DNA from: CAWCDJ01 sp963836015
GTDB lineage: Bacteria > Acidobacteriota > Terriglobia > Bryobacterales > Bryobacteraceae
Assembly: GCA_963836015.1 (NCBI GenBank)
Contig: CAWIIF010000011.1
Location: 1-64,000, forward strand
Length of the DNA stretch: 64,000 nucleotides
Direction: 5' to 3'
Positions 35,115 to 42,553 of the stretch are shown here, piece by piece. Numbering within the stretch: the stretch's first letter is position 1; every line of letters begins with the position of its first letter. The translations under genes and the position numbers were made by a program. A model generated the notes under the pieces. It made no database searches. It was not told where the DNA came from and saw nothing but the letters and a program-made list of their open reading frames with translations.

Positions 35115-35984
35115 GTGCTCCATCGTCACGTTCTTCACAATGAATCGATCCGCGACTATGCCGATTCTCTGCTCGCTCCCGGGCAAGTGGGCCTGCTTTC
35201 CGGCTGGGGCGTCTTCACCACGTTTCGCGTGACCGAAGGAGTGCTGTTCGCCTGGGAGCGCCACTGGGCGCGGTTGAAGCGCGACGCGGCGGCTTTCCAC
35301 GTGCCCCTTCCGGAGAATCCCGAGGCGGTCCGCCGCAATCTGCTGAAGCTGATCGATGCCAACCAGGCCTGGGATTCCACCCTGCGCCTGGCGGTCCTGC
35401 GCAACGGCGGAGGAATGTGGGCCAACCCGAGGCCCGACCGGGCGGTGGACATCATCGCCCTGACGGCCGATTCCAAGAATTGGGGGGACGGAGTAAAGCT
35501 CGCGGTCCAGGAGCAGGCGCGACACGCCGCCAGTCCCTTCGCCGGAACCAAGATCCTCTCCTGGTCCATGAACCTCACCTGGCTCGAGAGCGCGCAAAGC
35601 CGCGGGTTCGACGAGGTCATTCTGTTCAACGAGCGCGGCGAGGTGGCGGAATGCACATCGGCCAACATCTTCGCGGCAAAGGGCAGCCAGGTCTGGACAC
35701 CGCCCCTCGATTCCGGGTGCCTGCCCGGCATCACCCGCGAGGTGGTCCTGGGCGAGGTGCATATTCCAGGGATCGAGTTGGCGGAGAAGACGCTGTTCCT
35801 GAAAGATCTGGAAGCTGCCGACGAAGTCTTCATCACCTCCACTACGCGCAACCTGCTGCCGGTCTTCGAGATCGAGGGAAGGAAACTCCGCTGCACGGGC
35901 CAGACCCGGGTTCCGTTACAAAAGGCCTTTTCGGAGTACGTGGAAAAATACGTGGCGGAGCATCGCGGATTGCAGGTAGGGTAA
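35115..35984 (+). CDS. Class IV aminotransferase (branched-chain/ADC-lyase/D-amino-acid type)
   Basis: About 289 residues from GTG 35115; a second in-frame GTG at 35088 overlaps the previous gene. Fold-type IV features: GLLSGWGVFTTFRV and FAWERHWARLKRDAAAF at the N-terminus, the PLP Lys region in AGTKILSWSMNLTWL, and GFDEVILFNERGEVAECTSANIF followed by PLDSGCLPGITREVVL. The cofactor Lys is most likely the one in GTKIL. It transaminates a branched-chain or D-amino acid, or is an aminodeoxychorismate lyase; sequence does not separate these firmly. GGGAGG (35096-35101) may be the ribosome site. Confidence 0.86.
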   Translation: MLHRHVLHNESIRDYADSLLAPGQVGLLSGWGVFTTFRVTEGVLFAWERHWARLKRDAAAFHVPLPENPEAVRRNLLKLIDANQAWDSTLRLAVLRNGGGMWANPRPDRAVDIIALTADSKNWGDGVKLAVQEQARHAASPFAGTKILSWSMNLTWLESAQSRGFDEVILFNERGEVAECTSANIFAAKGSQVWTPPLDSGCLPGITREVVLGEVHIPGIELAEKTLFLKDLEAADEVFITSTTRNLLPVFEIEGRKLRCTGQTRVPLQKAFSEYVEKYVAEHRGLQVG

Positions 35985-36029
35985 GGCAGGGAGGCGTCAA
36001 AAAAGAAAATGGTTCCAAGTGATCTGAGT

Positions 36030-36640
36030 CTCAGCCTTGTCCACCGCCGGCATGCACGGCACTGAACATCGCAGTCAGAACTTCCGGGCGCCTCGCTTGT
36101 CGACTCCCCGGCAACCGTTTTCTCCGGCTACCGGATTAACGCCTCAAAGCGCACCGCAGATCGTTTTCCGACCGGGACCGGGTGCTCGCGACGGCCTTTT
36201 ACTCGCCGGTGACGACTCCCGCTTTCGCGGACTCCATTACCGGGTCAAAGTTCCTGACCTGCCGCTTCGCTCCTCGAACCGACCGCTTCCGCCACCCGTT
36301 CGGCCTTCCGCTCCACAACCGGCCACCGGCTTGCGCCCGGCATCGGCTGCTTCCCTGCTTCGGCCCGTTGCGACTTCCGCAATCGACCCGGCTTGGTGCC
36401 TACCCAGCTTCCACTCCCCGTTGGGATTGTTACCTCCCTCGGGATCAAAGCGTTCAACTGGTTAGCCCCAAACCAGCCCGCCTTCCGACCGCGCCCGATT
36501 TCCGTTCGCTCCCCGCAACCGTTTCTATCACTAGGCCGGCTGCGGATCATCGTTCCCGTTCCGCTACGCTTCCGGAGGCTTGCTGTTCCTCGAACCTCTT
36601 GGAACCTTTCCCAATATGCTCCCGAACCCGTTTGGCGTCA
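36030..36640 (-). ncRNA. Candidate structured non-coding RNA or repeat relic
   Basis: On the minus strand the region is purine-rich and shows small perfect hairpins: CCGC-GAAA-GCGG (36219-36230, a GNRA tetraloop), TTGCG-GAAGT-CGCAA (36368-36382) and CTGGTT with AACCAG (36458-36476). No known RNA family is recognised, and no group II intron domain V was found. This is a hypothesis; a fossil mobile element is an alternative. Confidence 0.25.
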
Positions 36641-36716
36641 ACAGATTTGGTATTCCGCACACATGATTTCAACAACTTTTATTCGCTTTATTTCGAATAG
36701 GTTACAGCAGGAAATT

Positions 36717-36736
36717 AGTGGATAGCCTGTGGATAA
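36717..36736 (-). promoter_or_regulatory. Two DnaA-box-like sites, 11 bp apart
   Basis: On the minus strand TTATCCACA (36728-36736) is a perfect consensus DnaA box. CTATCCACT (36717-36725) matches seven of nine bases in the same orientation, one helical turn away. The flank at 36660-36720 is AT-rich for this genome. No dnaA, dnaN or other origin gene is nearby, so it may be chance or a DnaA-binding control site. Confidence 0.3.
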
Positions 36737-36764
36737 AACGGCGGGATACGAGCTTGTTCCAGGA

Positions 36765-37166
36765 TTATGACGCGCTTGCCAGCCGGCGATGATCCTTGAG
36801 GATGCAGCGGTCCATCACCACCGCCAGACCAGCCTCTTCCGCGCGGCGCGCCGCAGCGGGGTGGATTACACCTTCCTGCATCCATACGACTTTCGCATGC
36901 CGCCGAATAGCCGCCTCCACGATCTCGGGCACGAATTCGGAACGGCGGAAAATGTCAACGATATCAATGGGTTCGGGAACCGCGTCCAAATCGGGATAGC
37001 AGCGCTCGCCCAGCACTTCGGTCTCGTGCGGGTTGACCGGAATGATCCGGTAACCGGAGCGCTTCAGATACTCAGCCACTCCGTAGCTCGGCCGGAACCG
37101 CTTGCTGGAGAGTCCCACCACGGCAATCGTTCGCGAAGCGTGCAAGAGCTCAGGAATGCGATTCAT
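36765..37166 (-). CDS. CoA-binding-domain protein (YccU-like)
   Basis: 133 residues. The Rossmann-type CoA-binding motif is at the N-terminus (TIAVVGLSSKRFRPSYGVAE, residues 13-32), followed by YRIIPVNPHETEVLGERCY, DIVDIFRRSEFVPEIV and KVVWMQEGVIH, all typical of the family. Members bind CoA but their cellular function is unknown. The start overlaps the end of rluB by 17 bases, so it is the last gene of the scpA-scpB-rluB operon. Confidence 0.92.
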   Translation of the reverse strand: MNRIPELLHASRTIAVVGLSSKRFRPSYGVAEYLKRSGYRIIPVNPHETEVLGERCYPDLDAVPEPIDIVDIFRRSEFVPEIVEAAIRRHAKVVWMQEGVIHPAAARRAEEAGLAVVMDRCILKDHRRLASAS

Positions 37167-37923
37167 CAGGCTTTCTCCTGGGGGACGGCGGCCCTGCCCC
37201 CTTTTGTTGGATGGCGCGCTGCAGCTTGCGGGTTTCTTCCTCCGTCAGGTAGCGGAACCGACCCGGTTTGAGCGGCCCCAGTTCGATCGGACCGATCTTC
37301 ACTCGCTTCAGCTTTTCGACCAATAGGCCGAAATGTTTGAACATCAGCCGGATCTGCTGGTTGCGGCCCTCGAACAGGCGCACTTCGTACCACGGGTTTT
37401 GGGCGGCGTGAATCAGCTTCAGGCCTGCCGGCTGGGTCCTCTGGCCGGAAATCGGAACGCCCGTCCGGAAGGCCTGTTCCTGATCGGCCGTGAGGGTCCC
37501 GGTCACCTTCACGACGTAGGTCTTGGCCAGATGCGTAGCGGCGGACGTGATCGCGTTGGCCATCTCCCCGTCGTTGGTGAGCAGCAGCAACCCCTCGCTG
37601 TGATAATCGAGCCGCCCCACCGGATAGACCCTCTCCTTGACCCCGCGCAGCAACTCCATTACCGTAGCCCGCTGTTGGGGGTCGCTGACCGTGGTCACGG
37701 TATTGTTGGGCTTGTTCAGGATCAGGTATACGAGCCGCCGGGGGGCGTGGATCAGCTTCCCATCGACCTTGATGTGATCGCGCTCCAGGTCGGCCTTGGA
37801 CCCCAGCTCCGTGACCACCGAGCCGTTCACGGTCACCCGGCCTTCGACGATGATCTGCTCGGCCTGGCGGCGGGAGGACACCCCCGCATGGGACAGGATC
37901 TTCTGGAGGCGCTCTTCCGCCAT
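37150..37923 (-). CDS. rluB: 23S rRNA pseudouridine synthase of the RluB/RsuA family
   Basis: 257 residues. An N-terminal S4 RNA-binding domain (RLQKILSHAGVSSRRQAEQ) precedes the catalytic domain, with the Asp in VYPVGRLDYHSEGLLLLTND, then TYVVKVTG and VRLFEGRNQQIRLMF. It isomerises a uridine in 23S rRNA (position 2605 for E. coli RluB). The C-terminal tail is Pro/Arg/Lys-rich. The ATG overlaps the scpB stop (TGATG), so translation is coupled. The scpB-rluB order is conserved in many bacteria. Confidence 0.94.
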   Translation of the reverse strand: MAEERLQKILSHAGVSSRRQAEQIIVEGRVTVNGSVVTELGSKADLERDHIKVDGKLIHAPRRLVYLILNKPNNTVTTVSDPQQRATVMELLRGVKERVYPVGRLDYHSEGLLLLTNDGEMANAITSAATHLAKTYVVKVTGTLTADQEQAFRTGVPISGQRTQPAGLKLIHAAQNPWYEVRLFEGRNQQIRLMFKHFGLLVEKLKRVKIGPIELGPLKPGRFRYLTEEETRKLQRAIQQKGAGPPSPRRKPDESHS

Positions 37924-38765
37924 CAGGCTTCCGGCTCCTCGGGCGGTTCGGATTCCGGGAGGACCTCGGGCTGCGGCTCACCGACGGCCGGAGGCTGCTC
38001 CGGAAGCGCCGGTTCGGCATCGGAAAACGCCATGCGCCGGATCTCTTCGAACTCCTTCAGCGATGGCAGCTCGCTCAGGTCCTTGAGCCCGAACTGAATC
38101 AGAAACTCCTTGGTGGTCTTGTAGAGGATCGGTTTGCCGACCACGTTCTTGCGGCCGGCCACGGCGATCAGCTTGCGGTCGAGCAGCGTCTTCAACACGC
38201 CGGCCCCCTGCACGCCGCGGATCTCCATGATTTCAGGAGCGGTAACCGGCTGCTTGTAAGCGATCACCGCGAGCGTTTCGAGGGCCGGAAGCGACAGCTT
38301 GAGGGGCGGCTTCAGGCTCTTGACGAACGTGCGGACGGCTTCGTGATGCTCCGCCTTGGTGGCCATCTTGTAGCCGCCCGCCACCTCGCGAATGGTGAGG
38401 CCGTGCTCCGGCCGGTCGAATTCGGCAACCAGCTGGTCGAGCAGGCCGCGGATGCGCTCCGCGGACTGCTGGAGCGCCGCGGCGATCTGGGCCAGCGTGA
38501 GGGGCTCTTCCGCCACATAGATGATGGCTTCGAGGACCGCCTTCAGCGGGATATCCTCCACCGGGAACTCCGCGGCCGGCGCGGGCGAGGGCAGCAGATC
38601 GTCCATCGAGACCGGCTCTTCCGGTGCGGCCGGCAACTCCGGCGGCTGAGGATCCTCGGCGCCGCCGCCTTCGAGAGCCGTCTCCGGGGTCCCCGGCGCG
38701 GCCGGCTCCTGGCGCTCGTCGTGTTCCGGGCTTGCGCCCTCCGGGGGTGTTTCCAGTTCTTCCAT
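37923..38765 (-). CDS. scpB: Segregation and condensation protein B
   Basis: About 280 residues; a TTG at 38777, which overlaps the scpA stop as TTGA, is an alternative start. The conserved core (about residues 70-235) contains VLEAIIYVAEEPLTLAQI, GLTIREVAGGYKMATK, LETLAVIAYKQPVTAPEI and RGVQGAGVLKTLLDR, the winged-helix pair that binds ScpA. Both ends carry Pro/Glu-rich extensions of 50-60 residues, longer than in most ScpB proteins and probably disordered. ScpB joins ScpA and SMC in the condensin complex that compacts and segregates the chromosome. Confidence 0.95.
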   Translation of the reverse strand: MEELETPPEGASPEHDERQEPAAPGTPETALEGGGAEDPQPPELPAAPEEPVSMDDLLPSPAPAAEFPVEDIPLKAVLEAIIYVAEEPLTLAQIAAALQQSAERIRGLLDQLVAEFDRPEHGLTIREVAGGYKMATKAEHHEAVRTFVKSLKPPLKLSLPALETLAVIAYKQPVTAPEIMEIRGVQGAGVLKTLLDRKLIAVAGRKNVVGKPILYKTTKEFLIQFGLKDLSELPSLKEFEEIRRMAFSDAEPALPEQPPAVGEPQPEVLPESEPPEEPEA

Positions 38766-38773
38766 GCCTGAAA

Positions 38774-39568
38774 TCAAATGTAGTCTTTTTCGATCGCCTG
38801 AAGGGGCTGTTCGGAGGCAAATGCCGAGTCGAAATTGATGTGCCGCTGCAGGGCGATTTCGCCGAACAGATCCTTCTGCGCCAGCTTGACGGCCTGCATG
38901 CGCACCATCTCGAGCACCGCCAGGAACAGCGCGATCATGGCCCGCCGGGTGCGCTGCTGCTCGAAAATCCGCAGGATGAAGACCGGCTGGTCTTCCCGCA
39001 CATCCAGGAACTGGTCCCGCAGGTAGCGCACCATGTCGGAAACCGTCACGTCGGCCGATTCCACCTCATATACCGGCCGGTTCTTGGCGCGTTCCAGCAT
39101 CTCGCCGAACGCCTTGACCAGGTCGAACAGGGTGATCGCCAGGCCCGGGTCGTCATCCTCGGAGGTAAACGCCTTGATCTGGGGGTTCGACCAGACGTTC
39201 TCCTCGATCATGCGCTTCTGCTGCAGCATCTCCGCGGCGTTCTTGAATCTCTCGTGCTCGAGCAGCCGCTCCACCAGCTCCTGGCGCGGATCTTCGGAGG
39301 GATCGCCTTCCTTTTCGAGGGCCGGATCGCGCGGCAGCAGCATCCGCGACTTGATATGGATCAGGGTGGCGGCCATGTAGACAAATTCTGCACCCAGGTC
39401 GATATCCATTTCGCGCGCTTTTTCCAGGTATTCCAGGTACTGCTGGGTGATGGTCGCGATCGGAATGTCCTTGATTTCGATCTGCTGTTTGCGGATCAGG
39501 TCCAACAGCAGGTCGAGCGGGCCGTCGTACTGTTCCAGATGGACATTGAGAGGCGATGACACAATCAT
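38774..39568 (-). CDS. scpA: Segregation and condensation protein A
   Basis: 264 residues. The kleisin N-terminus LEQYDGPLDLLLDLIRKQQ is diagnostic, followed by IPIATITQQYLEYL and AATLIHIKSRMLLPR. The C-terminal winged helix lies around FLAVLEMVRMQAVKL. ScpA bridges SMC heads and binds ScpB. It is the first gene of the four-gene overlapping operon. The 186 bp upstream separates it from the divergent adaptor gene at 39755 and should hold both promoters. smc itself is not in the window. Confidence 0.96.
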   Translation of the reverse strand: MIVSSPLNVHLEQYDGPLDLLLDLIRKQQIEIKDIPIATITQQYLEYLEKAREMDIDLGAEFVYMAATLIHIKSRMLLPRDPALEKEGDPSEDPRQELVERLLEHERFKNAAEMLQQKRMIEENVWSNPQIKAFTSEDDDPGLAITLFDLVKAFGEMLERAKNRPVYEVESADVTVSDMVRYLRDQFLDVREDQPVFILRIFEQQRTRRAMIALFLAVLEMVRMQAVKLAQKDLFGEIALQRHINFDSAFASEQPLQAIEKDYI

Positions 39569-39754
39569 TCACGATAACATGAGGTAGCGGCACGGTCGCG
39601 CCGTAGGGTATTTACCCCGCCTGGCTGCAGGCGCCTCGGGTTCCTCTTCGGAAGTTTTCCGGCGAAGGATAACCTTTCGGAAAAACTCAGCGTCATTTCG
39701 TGTGAACCGAAATTCACGGGTAGTAACGGGTCGTAAAAGGGCGAGAAGGTAACT

Positions 39755-41164
39755 ATGCAAGCTTCCAGCTTCCCCACGCCTGAACCAGGCGGCGGGCCAG
39801 AGTCGTCTCCACAGACATCTCTTCCGGGTCCCTCGACGGCGCCTCCCAGGGAACCGGCTAAACGGCGCACCGCGTTGTGGGGTACCCTCCTGGCACTGGC
39901 CGTCCTGGCCGGTGGAGCTGCTTTTTACCTCAACACGAGGGCCAACCAGAAAGTTGCGAGCAAAAGTGGCGGTATCGTGACGATTCCCACCGTGGCGGTG
40001 GCAATGGGCGGGTTGAACGAGACGATCCGGGTCAGCGGCACGATCGCAGCGCAGAACTTTGCGGCCTTGCTGGCTCCGCGAATCCGCGGCAGCCGCGGAG
40101 ACTTCAACCGCGGCGGCGACCGCGGCGGGGGCGGCGGCGGCGGAATGGGCGATTTCAGCCTGGTTTTACTGAAACTGGAGAGTGCCGGCAAGCATGTCAA
40201 GACCGGCGATGTAGTGGCCCAGTTCGACCCTCAATTCCAGGCCCAGCGGTACGACGACTACAAGGATTCGGTGGTGCAGTTGGAGAACACCATCCGCAAG
40301 ATGCGGGCCACCCTCGCGGCGACCAAGGAAGCCCACGACCAGGACGTGCGTACGGCCAAAGCCGACTGGGAAAGCGCCCTGCTCGACCTGAAGACCGCCG
40401 ACGTGCGCTCGCGCATCGACGCCGAGAAGTTCAAACTGACCGCCCAGGAGGACGAGGCGAAGTATAAGCAGTTGGTGGCGGAATCGGCGATGGTGGATGA
40501 ATCCCAGCGCGCCGCCATTCGCAGCTCCGAATTGAACCGCGACCAGTCCCGGATCGAGCTGCAGCGCGCCGAGAACAACGTAAAGCTGATGACCATCAAG
40601 GCTCCGATGGATGGCATCGTGGTAATGCAGAGCATCGTCCGCAACGGGGAATTCGGCCAGGTCCGCGAAGGCGATCAGGTGTTTGCGGGCATGCCGTTCA
40701 TGCAGATCGTGGATGCCCGCTCGATGGTGCTCAACGCGGCGGTGAACCAGGTGGATGCCGAACGGCTGCGCCTCGGAATGAAAGCCACCATCCGTCTGGA
40801 TGCCTACCCGGACGCCCGGCTCCCGGGAACGCTGGTGGGAATCGGGGCGATGTCGAAAACCAGTACCTTCCGCGCCAGCTATGTGGGCGAGATTCCCGTC
40901 CGCATCAAGATCGAAGCTCCCGACGCGCGGCTGATTCCGGATCTCACTGGCAGCGCGGAGATCGTGATGGACCGGGTGACCGATACGCTGCTGCTTCCGC
41001 GTTCAGCGGTCTTCGAAGAAGCGGACGGCTCTTACGTGTTCGTGCAAGGTCCGGAAGGCTGGACCCGCAAGAAAGTGGAACTGGGTCTGAGCAGCTTTAC
41101 CCAGGCTTCCATCCGCTCCGGAGTACAGAAGGGGGATATCATCGCGCTGCAGCGCCCGATATAG
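39755..41164 (+). CDS. HlyD/MacA-type periplasmic adaptor protein, adaptor 1
   Basis: 469 residues, preceded by GAGAAGG. A Pro-rich cytoplasmic head (1-38) leads to one membrane helix (TLLALAVLAGGAAFYL, about 47-63). The lipoyl-type half-motif at about 85-110 carries a Gly/Arg-rich insertion (about 112-130). A coiled-coil hairpin runs from about 165 to 275, then the second lipoyl half (IKAPMDGIVVMQSIVRNG) and the beta-barrel and membrane-proximal domains. It would link an inner-membrane transporter to a TolC-type channel. First of three consecutive adaptors, ahead of a MacB-type permease and a TolC gene. Confidence 0.88.
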   Translation: MQASSFPTPEPGGGPESSPQTSLPGPSTAPPREPAKRRTALWGTLLALAVLAGGAAFYLNTRANQKVASKSGGIVTIPTVAVAMGGLNETIRVSGTIAAQNFAALLAPRIRGSRGDFNRGGDRGGGGGGGMGDFSLVLLKLESAGKHVKTGDVVAQFDPQFQAQRYDDYKDSVVQLENTIRKMRATLAATKEAHDQDVRTAKADWESALLDLKTADVRSRIDAEKFKLTAQEDEAKYKQLVAESAMVDESQRAAIRSSELNRDQSRIELQRAENNVKLMTIKAPMDGIVVMQSIVRNGEFGQVREGDQVFAGMPFMQIVDARSMVLNAAVNQVDAERLRLGMKATIRLDAYPDARLPGTLVGIGAMSKTSTFRASYVGEIPVRIKIEAPDARLIPDLTGSAEIVMDRVTDTLLLPRSAVFEEADGSYVFVQGPEGWTRKKVELGLSSFTQASIRSGVQKGDIIALQRPI

Positions 41165-41209
41165 TCCGCCGGCGGACAGGCCTGGAACGCGATACCCGCA
41201 GGGATAACT

Positions 41210-42517
41210 ATGCCATCGAAGGATCTAAAGCCAAAACAGCGCCTGGGCCGCTCGCATCCGCAGCGCGTCAAGATCATCACCTGGACCGTTGGTCTCTTGT
41301 TGTGCGGCAGCGGGGTGTACGCCGCCTACCGTTACACCGGGACCACCGAGGTGGAAGTGGCCGTGGCACGGGCGCGGCGCGCGGACTTCATCATCAGCGT
41401 CCGCACCCGCGGCGATATCCGCAGCGCGCGCTCCACGATTCTGAAGGCGCCGCAGGTGCCCAACCTGCGGATCGTCCACCTGGCCGAAAACGGCCGGCCA
41501 ATTCGCAAGGGTGAAGTGGTTGTGGAGTTCGATGGGGTCACGCAGGAACAGAACGTTTTGACGCGCACCACCAACGTGCGGGCAGCCGACGGCAACATCG
41601 TACAGACCAAGGCCACCCAGAAGATGGACGATGAAGCCGATGCCATGAGCAAAATGACCTCGGAGTACGCCCTGGAGCGGTCCAAGCTGGATGCCAGCAA
41701 GGCCGAGGTCCTCTCGAAGATCGACGGCGAGAAGAACCGGATCGCGGTGGGCGTATCCGAAGGCAGCCTGCAGGAGGTCAAGGCCTCCATCAACGCACAC
41801 CAGGTGGGACACGAAGCGGATCTCAACCGGCTGACCCAGGCGCGCGACAAGGCGGCGCGAGACCTGAAGCTGGCGGAAAGCTACCTGAACCTGATGCAGC
41901 TCCGGGCGCCGTCGGACGGTATCGTAAATGTGCTGCCGAACTTCCGCTCCAGCGGTACGTTCGGGCAATCCACTCCGCCTTTCAAGGAAGGCGACAACGT
42001 CTGGACCGGCGCCGAGATCGCCGAAATTCCGGACCTTTCGGATATGTACGTCAACCTCAGCCTGGAGGAGGTGGACCGCGGCAAGCTGCAGTTGGGACAG
42101 GCCGTGCGCGTGCGTGTGGATGCCGTCCCGGACAAGGAATTCAACGCCGTGATCGACTACATCAGCCCGATCGCGAGCCTGGTGTTTCGTGGCGGATCCA
42201 CACCCGAGAAGACCTTCCCGGCCCGTGCGACGCTGAAGAACCTCGACCCCCGGCTGCGCCCCGGGATGAGTTCCACGGCCGAAGTCATCATCGAGCGGCA
42301 GCCGAACATGCTGCTGATTCCGGTGCGGGCCAGCTTCGACCAGAACGGCAAACCGGCGGTCTACGTACAGATCGGCAAAAACTTCGTAATGCGTCCGATT
42401 CAGGTCGGCAAAAAGAACGACGAAGACATCATCGTGACGAGCGGGCTGAAAGACGGCGAGATCGTGACTCTGGAAAGCCCGGCCGAAGCGGCCAAGAGGG
42501 CCAGAAAGAAGCTGTAA
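41210..42517 (+). CDS. HlyD/MacA-type periplasmic adaptor protein, adaptor 2
   Basis: 435 residues. A basic N-terminus and one membrane helix (ITWTVGLLLCGSGVYAAY, about 23-40) are followed by the first lipoyl half (FIISVRTRGDIRSA, ENGRPIRKGEVVVEF), a coiled coil at about 120-225, and the second half (QLRAPSDGIVNVLPNF). The C-terminal barrel includes AVRVRVDAVPDKEFNA, and the membrane-proximal domain includes ILIPVRASF-like residues and SGLKDGEIVTL. Same domain plan as adaptor 1 but low similarity, so the two are not a recent duplication. It lies 45 bp downstream of adaptor 1. Confidence 0.88.
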   Translation: MPSKDLKPKQRLGRSHPQRVKIITWTVGLLLCGSGVYAAYRYTGTTEVEVAVARARRADFIISVRTRGDIRSARSTILKAPQVPNLRIVHLAENGRPIRKGEVVVEFDGVTQEQNVLTRTTNVRAADGNIVQTKATQKMDDEADAMSKMTSEYALERSKLDASKAEVLSKIDGEKNRIAVGVSEGSLQEVKASINAHQVGHEADLNRLTQARDKAARDLKLAESYLNLMQLRAPSDGIVNVLPNFRSSGTFGQSTPPFKEGDNVWTGAEIAEIPDLSDMYVNLSLEEVDRGKLQLGQAVRVRVDAVPDKEFNAVIDYISPIASLVFRGGSTPEKTFPARATLKNLDPRLRPGMSSTAEVIIERQPNMLLIPVRASFDQNGKPAVYVQIGKNFVMRPIQVGKKNDEDIIVTSGLKDGEIVTLESPAEAAKRARKKL

Positions 42518-42553
42518 CCGCGCGGGCCGGGGCTTGCGCAGGGAATTCGTTTC

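Larger units (their letters stand above)
35985..36764. other. 780-bp region without a convincing gene
   Basis: Open frames exist on both strands, but none has a ribosome site, a recognised motif or normal composition. The plus strand is unusually pyrimidine-rich from about 36060 to 36620. A segment at about 36081-36136 recurs imperfectly at about 36481-36546. Several short perfect stems are present, and the last 100 bp are AT-rich. It lies downstream of both neighbours, which converge on it. Confidence 0.75.

Noticed and set aside
36037..36700. Two overlapping plus-strand open frames as proteins
   Set aside because: Pro/Ser/Arg-rich translations, no ribosome site, no recognisable family; better treated as non-coding.
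36030..36700. Group II intron
   Set aside because: GTGTG occurs near one end on the minus strand, but no domain V hairpin or reverse transcriptase was found.
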